In this document: piece after piece, positions 1 through 9,363 of the stretch
How positions within the stretch are numbered: the stretch's first letter is position 1
How the letters are laid out: every line of letters starts with the position of its first letter
Assembly (NCBI RefSeq): GCF_026341125.1
Contig: NZ_JAPEOR010000001.1
Span: forward strand, 2,976,001 to 3,040,000
Source of the DNA: Streptomyces sp. NBC_01142
Lineage (GTDB): Bacteria > Actinomycetota > Actinomycetes > Streptomycetales > Streptomycetaceae
DNA: 64,000 bases
Direction: 5' to 3'
The notes under the pieces: model-generated
Database searches by the model: none
What the model saw: only the letters and a program-made list of their open reading frames with translations
Told to the model about the DNA's origin: nothing
Program-made: the position numbers and the translations under genes

Positions 1-3000
1 TCGGCGGCAGCGGCAGTACGCCGGTGTGGTGCAGCTCGGCAGTCGCCTGCCGTACCCAGCTTCCGTTGTCACCGCGACCGAAGATCTCGCACTCGGCACG
101 GTCCGGAGCGGTCACGGTGACGCTTGTGATCACCTCGGTATGCGCGGACAGTTGCAGCAACTCGAGGAACCGGACGTCGGTGACCTCGATTTCCTGCGGA
201 GGCGCGCCGAACACCTCGCAGGCTGCTGTCAGGGCGACGGCGCAGTAGCCGGCGCCGGGGAATACCGGATCGGCGTGCACCCGGTGGTCGGCCAGCCATG
301 GCACCGCCGCGGTCCCCGCGTCTCCCTGCCAGGAGTGGCGGACCTGTTCACCAGGGACCTCGGTGTGTGTGCCGGGCAGGCCGCCGGCCGTTCCCGCGGG
401 AGCGCTCGGGAGCGGGGCGACATCGGCCCAGTGACGTTGCCGGTCGAAGGTGAAGGAGGGTACGTCGGCGAGCTCCGCGTCCGCGTAGAGCTTCGACCAG
501 TCGACATTGACGCCCGCGCAGTGCAGAGCAGCCAACTGGGTGCGGAACGTGGTCAGTTCCTCCTCGTCGCGGCGCAGTGTGGGCAGGACGACCGGGTTCT
601 CGATGAGCCGGGACAGGCTGTCCGTGACGGAGCGGGTGACCACCGGGTGGGGAGAGACTTCGACGAAGAGGTGGTGCCGGTCCGCGGCAGCTGCGGCGAT
701 CGCGGAGGCGAACCGGACGGGACGGCGCAGGTTCGCGCACCAGTAGACGGCGTCGAAGTCGGGAGTCCGGCGTGGGTCACTCAGCACTGTCGAGTAGAAG
801 GGGACTCGGGGCTGCTCGGGTGTCACGTCCGCCAGAGCCGTGCGGAGGTCGGCGAGCAACGGATCCACCTGCGGAGAGTGCGAGGCGACATCCACGGCGA
901 TCAGGTGCGCGGGGATGGCCCGCGCATCCCAGGCGGCAACCAGCCGTTCCACCTCTTGCCTTTCACCGGCGACGACCGTTGAGCCGGGGGCAGCCAGGAC
1001 GGCAATCGAGACCGCTCCGGTTGCACAGGCGGTGCTGAGTTCCTCTTCCACCGCGGCCCGATCCAGGTTCACGGTGGCCATCGCGCCGGCTCCGGCAATC
1101 CGGGTCAGCAGCGAGGACCGGCGGCAGATGACCCGCACACCGTCGGCGAGAGTCAGCGCTCCGGCCACGACAGCGGCCGCGACCTCACCCATGGAATGGC
1201 CCACGACGGCGGCCGGTTCGACCCCGTGCGCCCGCCACAGGGCGGCAAGCGAGATCTGCAGTGCGAACAGCAAGGGCTGCACCCGCGAGCATTCGGTCAC
1301 CGGCACCCGGGTGTACACCATGTCGAGTACGGAGAACCCGGCCTCGTCCCTGATCAGCGCATCGGCTTCGGCCATGGCCTCGGCGAAGGCCGGTTCGTGG
1401 TCCAGCAGAGTGCGTCCCATGCCCGGCCATTGCGAGCCCTGCCCCGAGAACACCCACACCGGGCGCCGCGAGACTCCGGCGGCCACCGTGCCGGACACCA
1501 GGCCCGGGTGGGCCACTTCGGCCGCGAAGGACCTCAGGGCGCCGACCAGGTCACGGCGGGAGGCGGCCACCACGCCGAGGCGGCCGCGGCCCGGCGATCG
1601 CCTCAGTGCGAGTGTGTGGGCGACGTCGCACAGCGGCACGCTCGATCCGTCACCCTCGAGCCAGTCGGCGAGCCGTTCCGCCGCCAACGGGAGCACTCTG
1701 GCGGACCCCGCGGGTACGAGAAAGACCTCGGGCGTCGTGCCCTCCGGGCGGCGTGGGACAGGCCGACGGCCGGAGGCGGCGGCCGGTGCCTGCTCGAGTA
1801 CGACGTGGGCGTTGGTGCCGGAGTATCCGAAGGACGAGACCGCCGCGAGCCGGGGGCTCGAGCGGGTGGGCCACTCGGTCAGCCGGGTGGGCGCGAAGAA
1901 GCGGGTTCCTTCCGCTCGGATGGCCGGGTTCCACTCGGTGAAGTGCAGGTTGGGCGGGACGAGTCCGCGCTGCAGGCACAGCACGGCCTTGATCAGGCCG
2001 CTGATTCCGGAGGCGGGTTCGAGATGTCCCAGGTTCGTCTTGACCGATCCGAGCGCGCACCGGTCCGGGCCCACGCCGTAGACCTGTGCCAGGCTCGAGA
2101 ACTCGATCGGATCCCCGATCGGCGTGCCCGTACCGTGCGTCTCGATCAGCCCCACGTCCTGTGGGTCGGTCCCGGCACGTTCCAGTGCCTCCCGGAACAG
2201 GGCCTGCTGGGCGGTCGCCGAGGGGGCGGCCAGCCCGTCGGACCGACCGTCCTGATTCACGGCCGAGCCGCGTATCACGGCGAGTACACGGTCACCGTCC
2301 CGCAAGGCGTCGGCCAGGCGTTTGAGTACGACGACACCGCACCCCTCACCGCGCACGAAGCCGTCCGCGGCGGCGTCGAACGTATGGCAGCGTCCCGTCG
2401 GCGACAGCATTCCCATCCGCGCGAAGGACCTCATTGTCCTGGATCCGAGGATGAGCGTGACGCCGCCGGCCAGAGCGAGGTCGCACTCACCGGACTCCAG
2501 CGCCCCGCATGCCAGGTGGAGTGCCACGAGCGATGAGGAACACGCGGTGTCCAACGCGACACAGGGGCCGTGCAGCCCCAGGAGATAGGAGATCCGTCCC
2601 GCGGCGACGCAGTGACCGTTCGTCAGGAGCGAGCCCTCCAGCTCCAGCGGCTGCCCGGCGAGCCCCTCGTAATAGTCGTTGTAGCTGATGCCCAGGTACA
2701 TCCCTGTGGAGCTCCCGGCCAGCCGGTCGGGCGGCAGCCCCGCGTGTTCCAGCGCCTCCCAGGCCACCTCCAGCAGCAGCCGGTGCTGCGGGTCGAGCAC
2801 GGCCGCCTCGCGACCGGAGACACCGAAGAAGTCCGCGTCGAAGCCGGACACGTCCCGCAGGTAGCCGCCCTGTCGAGCCATCGGATTCCCGTTCCCGGAC
2901 CCGGCGCTGTGCTGAGCGCCTGATGCCCCGGATCCGGTACGACCGGCAGGAGGGTCCCCCACCGCATCTCGTCCGTCGGCCAGCAGTCGCCACAGTGCGG

Positions 3001-3094
3001 CGGGCGAATCGGCGTCGCCGGGAAGCCGGCACCCCAGTCCGACAACAGCGATGCGCTTGTGCTCTCCGCTCGCTGGGAGCTCACGCTGGACCAT
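1..3094 (-). CDS. Type I polyketide synthase, KS-AT-DH part (3' end beyond window)
   Basis: The reading frame stays open from the ATG at 3094 to the left edge, so about 1031 residues are visible and the C-terminus is missing. A GGAGGAG site precedes the ATG. The KS carries DTACSSSL (Cys about residue 185), HGTGTPIGD and KTNLGH, so its Cys-His-His triad is complete. The AT has FSGQGSQWPGMG and GHSMGE (Ser about 634). Its specificity motif reads VASHS, a variant of the YASH type, so extender choice is uncertain. After the post-AT linker a DH begins with LADHRVHADPVFPG (His about 937); the usual HxxxGxxxxP reads HxxxAxxxxP. The architecture resembles highly reducing iterative PKSs such as the mycocerosic-acid-synthase type, but ER, KR and ACP cannot be seen. 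It is probably the second gene of an operon with the KS upstream (77-base gap). Confidence 0.93.
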   Translation of the reverse strand, partial: MVQRELPASGEHKRIAVVGLGCRLPGDADSPAALWRLLADGRDAVGDPPAGRTGSGASGAQHSAGSGNGNPMARQGGYLRDVSGFDADFFGVSGREAAVLDPQHRLLLEVAWEALEHAGLPPDRLAGSSTGMYLGISYNDYYEGLAGQPLELEGSLLTNGHCVAAGRISYLLGLHGPCVALDTACSSSLVALHLACGALESGECDLALAGGVTLILGSRTMRSFARMGMLSPTGRCHTFDAAADGFVRGEGCGVVVLKRLADALRDGDRVLAVIRGSAVNQDGRSDGLAAPSATAQQALFREALERAGTDPQDVGLIETHGTGTPIGDPIEFSSLAQVYGVGPDRCALGSVKTNLGHLEPASGISGLIKAVLCLQRGLVPPNLHFTEWNPAIRAEGTRFFAPTRLTEWPTRSSPRLAAVSSFGYSGTNAHVVLEQAPAAASGRRPVPRRPEGTTPEVFLVPAGSARVLPLAAERLADWLEGDGSSVPLCDVAHTLALRRSPGRGRLGVVAASRRDLVGALRSFAAEVAHPGLVSGTVAAGVSRRPVWVFSGQGSQWPGMGRTLLDHEPAFAEAMAEADALIRDEAGFSVLDMVYTRVPVTECSRVQPLLFALQISLAALWRAHGVEPAAVVGHSMGEVAAAVVAGALTLADGVRVICRRSSLLTRIAGAGAMATVNLDRAAVEEELSTACATGAVSIAVLAAPGSTVVAGERQEVERLVAAWDARAIPAHLIAVDVASHSPQVDPLLADLRTALADVTPEQPRVPFYSTVLSDPRRTPDFDAVYWCANLRRPVRFASAIAAAAADRHHLFVEVSPHPVVTRSVTDSLSRLIENPVVLPTLRRDEEELTTFRTQLAALHCAGVNVDWSKLYADAELADVPSFTFDRQRHWADVAPLPSAPAGTAGGLPGTHTEVPGEQVRHSWQGDAGTAAVPWLADHRVHADPVFPGAGYCAVALTAACEVFGAPPQEIEVTDVRFLELLQLSAHTEVITSVTVTAPDRAECEIFGRGDNGSWVRQATAELHHTGVLPLPP

Positions 3095-3170
3095 GGGAAA
3101 CCTCTCCTCCCGTCTGTCAGACGGGTCCGGATCGAAACACACTGTGGAATGGCTGTGCACCAGTCGGGTT

Positions 3171-4523
3171 TCAGCGCTGCTGAGCGGCGTCCAGGCTGCC
3201 CAGCAGGAGCGCGCTCTTCACACCGCCGATCTGGTAGGTGAAATTCAGCGCATGATGGAAGTCGAGAGAACGGGTGCGCACACCAGGGACCGGATCGAAT
3301 ACGAGACCGTCGGCCGGCTGCTCGCAATTCGTCGTGGGGCATACCTCGCCGCGTTCCATCATGAGGAGGGTCAGTGCCACCCCGAGGCATCCCGCCGGGG
3401 CTCCATTGTGGCCGAAACAGCCTTCCTGGGACGTCATGAGCAGACCGGCCGCGGCCGAGCCGTACAGGTGCCTGACGGCATTGACTTCAAAGGCGGTGAC
3501 AACGGCGTCACCGTCGCTGCCGCCGTGAATGTAGGGAACCTGCTCGATGGACCACCGGTCCCCGAGGCAGGCACGGACGGCGGCCACGAGCCCCATTCCG
3601 CTCTCGTCGCTCGACAGGGGGTTGGCGAGCCCGTCGCGGGTCGTGGCCTGTGCGAGAACCTGGCCGTATGCGTGAGCGCCACGCCGATGTGCGTGGTCCC
3701 GGCTTTCGAGGATCAAAGTCACGGAACCCTCGCCGTAGTTCACGCAGTCCGCACGCCGGTCATACGGCCTCATAAGACGGTCGAACGACGGCAGGAGTGC
3801 GGGTTTTCCGGTCGATCGGATGGACGCGTTCGCTTGCTGAGCGACACGTAACAGGCGCTGCGCGTTCCGGACCAGGTCGACGTTGAAAACGTCGACGCCG
3901 GTCACCACCGCAATGTCCACCACACCATCGGCAATCATCTGGCGGGCGTTTCCGAGCTGCACGGCGGACGACGCACAACCGCAGGAAACCGTGTAGCAAG
4001 GACCGGTGGAGCGGGTCACCGCTCCCTGCACCAGGGCGACATCGGACGGAGATACGGCCAGTTCGGTGCCGATGAAGAGATCCATCGCCTCCAGGGCGCT
4101 GATCGTTTCAGGGTCGGCCCGGAGAACCGCCTGATAGCTGCCCACTTGGGCATCCACCCCGCCCCGTCCGGCCAGAATCGCCGCGGCTGTCAGGTCTCCC
4201 GCGTAAGGGTTCAACTCGGCGTCCCTGCACGCCTCTGCCAGTGAGGCCAGGCCGAACCGATGCGCGCTGGTGAAGTGACGGGCGAAAACTCCCGGAAATT
4301 CGGGCAGACGTTCCTCGAACATAGCGTCGGAAAGGTGGACCGGGCCGTGATAGACACCGTCACGAAGGAGGCAAGAACGCCCGTGCGAGGCGATGTCCCA
4401 GACTTCCTCCGCGGTGAAAACGGGCCGGCCCTCACCCGGCAGGCAGAACCCCATGCCGGTAACCACGGCATCCCGCGCACTCGCGCCCGCACTTCCTCGA
4501 GTTGCCGCCGCTCGACCGCTCAT
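3171..4523 (-). CDS. Free-standing beta-ketoacyl synthase (KAS II-like)
   Basis: This 450-residue thiolase-fold ketosynthase has a Cys in SCGCASSAVQ (about residue 183), a first His in YIHGGSDGD and a second His in CFGHNGAPAG. The catalytic triad is therefore kept, but every surrounding motif departs from the usual DTACSSS, HGTGT and KSxxGH, and the conserved Lys is absent. The start at 4523 is preferred to 4556 because GGAGGT lies five bases upstream. It sits immediately upstream of the type I PKS in the same direction. It could prime or offload the PKS, make a starter unit, or act as an acyl transferase; the sequence does not decide. It lacks AT and ACP domains, so it must borrow an acyl carrier. 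Confidence 0.88.
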   Translation of the reverse strand: MSGRAAATRGSAGASARDAVVTGMGFCLPGEGRPVFTAEEVWDIASHGRSCLLRDGVYHGPVHLSDAMFEERLPEFPGVFARHFTSAHRFGLASLAEACRDAELNPYAGDLTAAAILAGRGGVDAQVGSYQAVLRADPETISALEAMDLFIGTELAVSPSDVALVQGAVTRSTGPCYTVSCGCASSAVQLGNARQMIADGVVDIAVVTGVDVFNVDLVRNAQRLLRVAQQANASIRSTGKPALLPSFDRLMRPYDRRADCVNYGEGSVTLILESRDHAHRRGAHAYGQVLAQATTRDGLANPLSSDESGMGLVAAVRACLGDRWSIEQVPYIHGGSDGDAVVTAFEVNAVRHLYGSAAAGLLMTSQEGCFGHNGAPAGCLGVALTLLMMERGEVCPTTNCEQPADGLVFDPVPGVRTRSLDFHHALNFTYQIGGVKSALLLGSLDAAQQR

Positions 4524-5490
4524 GTCACACCTCCGCACGCCGGGACGGCGTGGCAATGCACCACGCCACTGCCAGAGACTGGGTTTGGATCAGGACCCGG
4601 AATGCCGGACGCACTGGTGGGCGGACCGGCTCACAGCCGAGACCTGCTTGAAGACAACTGGCGGCGTTCACGGCGCGATGAAGGTCTGGCGCACCAGCCG
4701 GTCGCCGACAGCCTGAACAAAACCGACTACAGTTTTGTTCTGTAAGGGCTTTCCCAGCTTAAGTGGTGACGGGCAGTTACCGATAGGCCGGCGCCACGGC
4801 GCTCGAAGCACTGATAACGGCAAAACGTGCGCCGGAACTCCACCGGCGTATTCGTTTTTCCCGAAGGAATCGGGTTCGACGGTCGAGTTTTACCGCCGTT
4901 CGCCCCGAACGCAAGTGCCGGGCAACGTTCGCTCGGGCGCAGCGGGCAGGGTACCGCACGCGCCCGGCCGTGGATTTGCGGCTGAGAGGCAGGAGTCGAA
5001 CGACTCGGTGCTGCGAACACGAGCCTGAAACTTTCCTCGGTTTCTCGTGGGCGAGTTGTGCAATACGAGAGTGGATCTCGGTCGTAACGATCGCGAGCCG
5101 TGGGCAGAGGACCGCACGGGAGCCTCAGGCGTCCGCGCCTCCTCGATCTCCTCATGGGGCCGCCCGACGAAGTTCCGTCACATCTGGGGCACTTGCACGG
5201 CCGCCTGCATCCGAGCTCCCGCCGGCGCCCTGAAACCCCGACGTCGGACGTGTTGACGTGGGCCTGTGTGGCCTGCTCGCGCGCCGGCAGCCGACGCTTC
5301 CCGTTCGTCACCGATTGCAACAATGAAGTCACCCTGTGCAATGATGATCTGGAGGGATGTTCCTTGCCCGAACCATTCCCGGTGATGCGCAGACAACAGG
5401 TGTGCCAGGTACTCCCCGAGCCGGATACGGAACTGGCCGTGATCGCGGCTGCGCGAGGCCCGGGAGTCCGCCAGTGTCCGGAGAGTGATC
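4524..5490. other. Divergent intergenic region, about 970 bp
   Basis: No convincing gene lies here. It separates the minus-strand KS/PKS operon from the plus-strand P450 series, so it should hold promoters for both. Open frames on both strands (such as 4727-5341 and 5178-5588 minus) lack family features and look like high-GC artefacts. The region has a striking palindrome at 4715-4740. It also has a weaker TCTCGT/ACGAGA inverted pair at 5043-5048 and 5065-5070, and imperfectly repeated TGCAA/ATGA tracts around 5316-5347. Confidence 0.6.
4715..4740. promoter_or_regulatory. Candidate operator palindrome upstream of the KS/PKS operon
   Basis: GAACAAAAC (4715-4723) and GTTTTGTTC (4732-4740) form a perfect 9-bp inverted repeat around an 8-base spacer, about 190 bp upstream of the KS start. 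The AT-rich arms stand out from their surroundings. The shape resembles TetR-family sites, including the AACAAACCG-type elements bound by gamma-butyrolactone receptors, but no such receptor gene is in the window. There is no U-tract, so a terminator is less likely. Confidence 0.5.
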
Positions 5491-6867
5491 ATGACGAGGG
5501 CGAACGCGGTGCCACAGGCCCCCGGTGGACTGCCGCTGGTCGGACACGCTCCCCGACTGCTGCGGGGTGTGCTGGAGTTCCTGCGCACGCTGCCCGCCCA
5601 TGGCGACCTCGTCGGCGTCCGTCTCGGCCCGCTGCGGACGGTCGTGGTCTGCGAACCGGAGCTGACCCGGGAGTTCCTGCGCAGCGATCACATCTTCGAC
5701 AAACGCGGTCCGTTCTTCGGGCTGGCCCGCGAGCTCGCCGGACCCAATCTCGCCACCTGCGAGCACGGACAGCACCGGCGCCAGCGTCGCCTCATGCAGC
5801 CGGCCTTCGCCCGCGACCGTTTCTCGGGTTACGGCCGCATCATGTCCCGGCGCGTCTCGGCCGTCGCCGACGACTGGCGGGGCGGCCAAGTGGTGGATGT
5901 GCTGCCGGAGATGCAGCGGATCACCATGGGCACGCTCATGGAGGCGATGTTCGCCGACGAGATGCCGCTGCCCGTCCAGCGTCGGGCGACCGCGGACCTG
6001 AGCACCATTTTCGGCGGCTCGTTCCTGCACGGCGTCGTGCCGGGCTGGCTGGCGTGGCTGCCCGGTATGCGCAAGCGCATGATCGTGCAGGCGGCGGACC
6101 GGCTGCGTGGCGACCTCGGCGTCATCATCTCCGGACGCCGGGCCGACGGCACCGATCGCGGGGACCTGCTGTCGGCGATGCTGGCCTCCGGTGGCGCCAC
6201 CGACCGGGAATCCACGGGTTGCCCACACAACGGGAACGGGAACGGCTTCACCGCGACCGAGATCGGCGACCAGGCCATGGCGCTGCTCGGCGCGGGGACC
6301 GACACCACCGCCGCCACACTCGCGTGGGCGCTGCACCTGCTGTCGCAGCACGCCGACATCCAGCGCCGCATCCATGCCGAGGTCGACGACGTCCTGGCCG
6401 TTGCACCGGCACGCCTGCACCACCTGCCCGAGCTGACTCTGACGGGCCGGATCGTGACCGAGACGCTGCGGCTCTATCCCCCGGCGTGGCTGGTTCCCCG
6501 GGTCGTCACCGCCGACACCGTCCTGGGCGGCTACCGGCTGCCTGCCGGGGCCACCGTTTTCTACAGTCCCTACGTCATCCATCACCGCGGCGACCTGTAC
6601 GAGGGTCCGGAGCGGTTCGACCCCGATCGTTGGGACGACTCCCGCCGGCCGCAGCCCCCGCGCCATGCCTATCTCCCCTTCGGCGCGGGGGCCCGCAAAT
6701 GCATCGGCGACCAGTTCGCCTTCAAGGAAGCAGTCCTGGCGCTGGCCACCATCACCGCCCGGTGGCACCTGTACCCCGTCGCCGAACGGCCCGTGACCGC
6801 GCACCCCGGCATCGAGCTGCGGCCACGAGGGCTGCACCTGCGGGTGACGGCTCGGCCCGGGCCGTGA
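5491..6867 (+). CDS. Cytochrome P450 (terpene-oxidase-like)
   Basis: A 458-residue bacterial P450. The I-helix reads GAGTDTTAAT, the K-helix ExxR is in TETLRLYP, the PERF-type segment is PERFDPDRW, and the heme loop is FGAGARKCIGD with Cys about residue 404. The N-terminus (PGGLPLVGHAPRLL) and the HQHRRQRRLMQPAF-like C-helix segment resemble actinobacterial terpene P450s such as the pentalenene oxidase PtlI. ATG 5491 is preferred over GTG 5485 because GGAG lies seven bases upstream. It is closely similar to the P450 at 7830, with which it brackets a methyltransferase, suggesting duplication. Ferredoxin and reductase partners are not encoded nearby. Confidence 0.93.
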   Translation: MTRANAVPQAPGGLPLVGHAPRLLRGVLEFLRTLPAHGDLVGVRLGPLRTVVVCEPELTREFLRSDHIFDKRGPFFGLARELAGPNLATCEHGQHRRQRRLMQPAFARDRFSGYGRIMSRRVSAVADDWRGGQVVDVLPEMQRITMGTLMEAMFADEMPLPVQRRATADLSTIFGGSFLHGVVPGWLAWLPGMRKRMIVQAADRLRGDLGVIISGRRADGTDRGDLLSAMLASGGATDRESTGCPHNGNGNGFTATEIGDQAMALLGAGTDTTAATLAWALHLLSQHADIQRRIHAEVDDVLAVAPARLHHLPELTLTGRIVTETLRLYPPAWLVPRVVTADTVLGGYRLPAGATVFYSPYVIHHRGDLYEGPERFDPDRWDDSRRPQPPRHAYLPFGAGARKCIGDQFAFKEAVLALATITARWHLYPVAERPVTAHPGIELRPRGLHLRVTARPGP

Positions 6868-6932
6868 ACCGCTCCGCCCGATCCCCGTCCCCCCGGGGGA
6901 CCCGTAGCTCCGAAAGGCTGGTGACCGCTGCG

Positions 6933-7766
6933 ATGACGGCGACCCAGGTTCCCGGTCCGACCGATGTCGGCTCGATGTACGACCGGTTCAACGATCTGTT
7001 CACTCGCCACCTGGGCGACAACCTGCATCTCGGCTTCTGGTCCGACGACCAGGACGGCGCGACCGCCGCGGAAGCGACCGACCGGATCACCGACATGGTC
7101 GCCGACCGGCTCGCGCCCGCACCCGGCACCGAGGTGCTCGACGTGGGCTGCGGCAGCGGGCGGCCCGCCGTCCGGATCGCCGACCGGCACCGAACCCACG
7201 TCACCGGCATCACCGTCAGCGCGCACCAGGTCCGGCTGGCGCACGCGCGCCCCGGGGCGGGGCCGGGCGCGGGCCGGGCCTCGTTCCAGCTCGCCGACGC
7301 GATGGCGCTGCCCTTCCCGGACGGCCGGTTCGCCGGCGCCTACGCCATCGAGTCGCTGCTGCACATGTCCGACCGTGCCAAGGCGGTCGCGGAGATCGCC
7401 CGGACGCTGCGCCCGGGCGCCCGCCTGGTGGTGCTCGACTTCTACCAGGACGGCGGCTTCTCGGCGCCGGAGTCCGACGTCATGAACCCCGTCTTCCAGG
7501 CTTTCCGGCTCCCGCCACTGCCTTGCTCCGGCCAGTACGAGCAGTACATGGCCGCGGCGGGCCTGGAGGTCACCGGGCTGGAGGACATCACCGGCAACGT
7601 CCGCCGCAGCCACCGGCTGATCGCGGACGCGATGCAAAACATCTCCGACGAACTCGACGTCGACGAGGAGACGCGCGGGCAGATCCGGCGGTACGTGGAG
7701 CTGAACGAGATCATCGGCCTTCATCCGGAGGTGCACTATGCGCTCATCACCGCCCGCCTGCCATGA
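6933..7766 (+). CDS. SAM-dependent class I methyltransferase
   Basis: A 277-residue Rossmann methyltransferase. The N-terminus (MYDRFNDLFTRHLGDNLHL) matches the RebM/sugar and small-molecule methyltransferase group. Motif I is VLDVGCGSGRP at about residues 69-79; a GITVS motif follows, and later come ADAMALPFPDG and LRPGARLVVLDF. It probably methylates a hydroxyl or carboxyl of the cluster product. Nothing shows a carbon-methylating prenyl diphosphate enzyme, because the signatures of GPP methyltransferases are absent. A GTG at 6921 with AAAGG just upstream is an alternative start adding four residues. It lies 65 bases after the first P450 and 63 before the second, consistent with cotranscription. 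Confidence 0.9.
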   Translation: MTATQVPGPTDVGSMYDRFNDLFTRHLGDNLHLGFWSDDQDGATAAEATDRITDMVADRLAPAPGTEVLDVGCGSGRPAVRIADRHRTHVTGITVSAHQVRLAHARPGAGPGAGRASFQLADAMALPFPDGRFAGAYAIESLLHMSDRAKAVAEIARTLRPGARLVVLDFYQDGGFSAPESDVMNPVFQAFRLPPLPCSGQYEQYMAAAGLEVTGLEDITGNVRRSHRLIADAMQNISDELDVDEETRGQIRRYVELNEIIGLHPEVHYALITARLP

Positions 7767-7829
7767 CGCATCGTCAGTTCCCGATGGTCGAGAGCCCGTA
7801 CGAACCGCACATCTCGAGACAGTCCACAG

Positions 7830-9218
7830 ATGGGAAACAGGAACGTGATCCGCGGATGTGATCTCCCCGAAGCGCCGGGGGGCCTGCCGGTGCTGGGGCA
7901 CACCTGGGCGCTGCTGCGCGACCCGATGGGGTTCCTGGCCTCCCTGGCGGCCTGCGGGGACCTGGTCCAGATCCGGCTCGGGCCGCTGCGCGCGGTCGCG
8001 GTGTGCAACCCGGAGCTCGTCTCCCGGGTGCTGGCCGACGACCGCACCTTCGACAAGGCGGGCGGGCTGTTCGAGCGCGACGGCCGGGCAGCGCTGGGGG
8101 ACGGCCTGGCGACGTGCCCGCACAGCCGGCACCGGCGCCAGCGGCGGCTGATCCAGCCGGCCTTTCACCGCTCCCGCCTCCCCGGCTACGCCGCGACGAT
8201 GGCCGAACAGGCCGAGACCGTGTGCCGCGGGTGGCGCGAGGGCCAAGTGGTGGACGTCCCCCGGGAGATGAAGGAAATCACCATGCGGTCGCTGTCGGCC
8301 ACGCTGTTCGCCGGCATGCTGACCGCCTCCCGGGTTCTCTCCCTGGCAGACCTCGACACGATCATGGCCGGGATCTACCGGGCCACGGTCACCCCGCCGC
8401 TGCTCGCCCGCCTGCCCACGCCCGGCAACCGCCGCTTCCGCCGGGTGAGCGCGCGCGTGCACCGCACCCTGCACACGCTGATCGCCGAGCGCCGCCGGGA
8501 CGGCGTCGACCGCGGCGACCTGCTGTCGGCGCTGCTGGCCGCCCGTGACCCGGAGGGCACCGGCGTCGACCGCGGCCTGACCGACACCGAAATCGGCGAC
8601 CAGGTCGTCACCTTCTTCGTCGCCGGTACCGAGACCAGCGCCGTCACGGTGTCCTGGGCCCTGCACCTGCTGGCCCGTCACCCCGCCGTCCAGGCCCGCG
8701 TGCACGCCGAGGTCGACGCCGCACTCGCCACCGCCCCTCTCGGCATCGACGCGCTCGACAGGCTGGAGCTGACCGGCCGGGTCATCGCCGAGACGCTCCG
8801 GCTGTATCCGCTGCCCTGGCTGTGCGCCCGGAGCGTCACCAGCGACACCGTCCTGGGCGGCCATCCCCTGCCCGCGGGCACCACGGTGGTCTACGCGCCC
8901 TATGTGATCCACCATCAGAGCGGTGTCTACGACGACCCCGACTGCTTCGACCCCGACCGCTGGGACCCGGTGCGACCGCAACCGCCGCGGCACTCCTACA
9001 TCCCCTTCGGCGGCGGTGCGCGCAAGTGCATCGGGGACGAGTTCGGCACCATCCAGGCAACTCTCGTCCTGGCCACCGTCCTCGCGCACTGGCAACTGGA
9101 GCACGTCCCCGGCCCGCCGATCCGTCCGACCCTGAGCATCGTGCCGGGCCCCGGGAACCTGCGGATGCGCGCGACCCGGCGCACCCGACGGACGGCAGAG
9201 CTCGGTACGCCGTCGTAG
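7830..9218 (+). CDS. Cytochrome P450 (paralogue of the one at 5491)
   Basis: A 462-residue P450 with VAGTETSAVT in the I-helix, AETLRLYP for the ExxR, and heme loop FGGGARKCIGD (Cys about 400). It closely follows the 5491 P450 along its length, for example in PGGLPVLGH, LGPLRAV, HRRQRRLIQPAF and TDTEIGDQ. The two probably oxidise the same terpene scaffold at different positions. The start is uncertain: ATG 7830 has no clear ribosome site, and GTG 7845 follows an AGGA tract. It is the last gene before a 145-base gap that holds the candidate operator of the terpene-synthase operon. Confidence 0.93.
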   Translation: MGNRNVIRGCDLPEAPGGLPVLGHTWALLRDPMGFLASLAACGDLVQIRLGPLRAVAVCNPELVSRVLADDRTFDKAGGLFERDGRAALGDGLATCPHSRHRRQRRLIQPAFHRSRLPGYAATMAEQAETVCRGWREGQVVDVPREMKEITMRSLSATLFAGMLTASRVLSLADLDTIMAGIYRATVTPPLLARLPTPGNRRFRRVSARVHRTLHTLIAERRRDGVDRGDLLSALLAARDPEGTGVDRGLTDTEIGDQVVTFFVAGTETSAVTVSWALHLLARHPAVQARVHAEVDAALATAPLGIDALDRLELTGRVIAETLRLYPLPWLCARSVTSDTVLGGHPLPAGTTVVYAPYVIHHQSGVYDDPDCFDPDRWDPVRPQPPRHSYIPFGGGARKCIGDEFGTIQATLVLATVLAHWQLEHVPGPPIRPTLSIVPGPGNLRMRATRRTRRTAELGTPS

Positions 9219-9284
9219 TGCGGAGGTCTCCACGGGCCGGACGCCTCCCCGGTCACTGCAACCGCTTTGAACACGCACAGTCAT

Positions 9285-9329
9285 GTTACGCTACGCATAG
9301 TAACGACCCGGTGGCTATTTGTAGTTACC
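9285..9329. promoter_or_regulatory. Candidate operator/promoter of the terpene operon
   Basis: GTTAC (9285-9289) and GTAAC (9300-9304) form an inverted pair, followed by GTTACC (9324-9329). CATAGTAA (9296-9303) plus GTTACC reappears at 17452-17482, upstream of the oppositely oriented acyltransferase. The site is 35-80 bp upstream of the polyprenyl synthase start. A TTGAAC at 9267-9272 could be a -35 element. Its function is inferred only from position and recurrence. Confidence 0.45.
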
Positions 9330-9363
9330 GGGGTCTCTGCGGTCCCTCAGGCCGGAGGAGGTC

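Noticed and set aside
26..2536. Long plus-strand open frames (26-982, 840-2081, 1196-2536)
   Set aside because: They are antisense to the PKS, which has clear KS, AT and DH motifs on the minus strand; the frames are high-GC artefacts.
4727..5588. Minus-strand open frames in the divergent intergenic region
   Set aside because: Arg/Pro/Ser-rich sequences with no domain, and they overlap the P450 start.
6669..9284. 871-residue minus-strand open frame
   Set aside because: It is the complement of the methyltransferase and second P450 genes; composition is typical of an antisense shadow.
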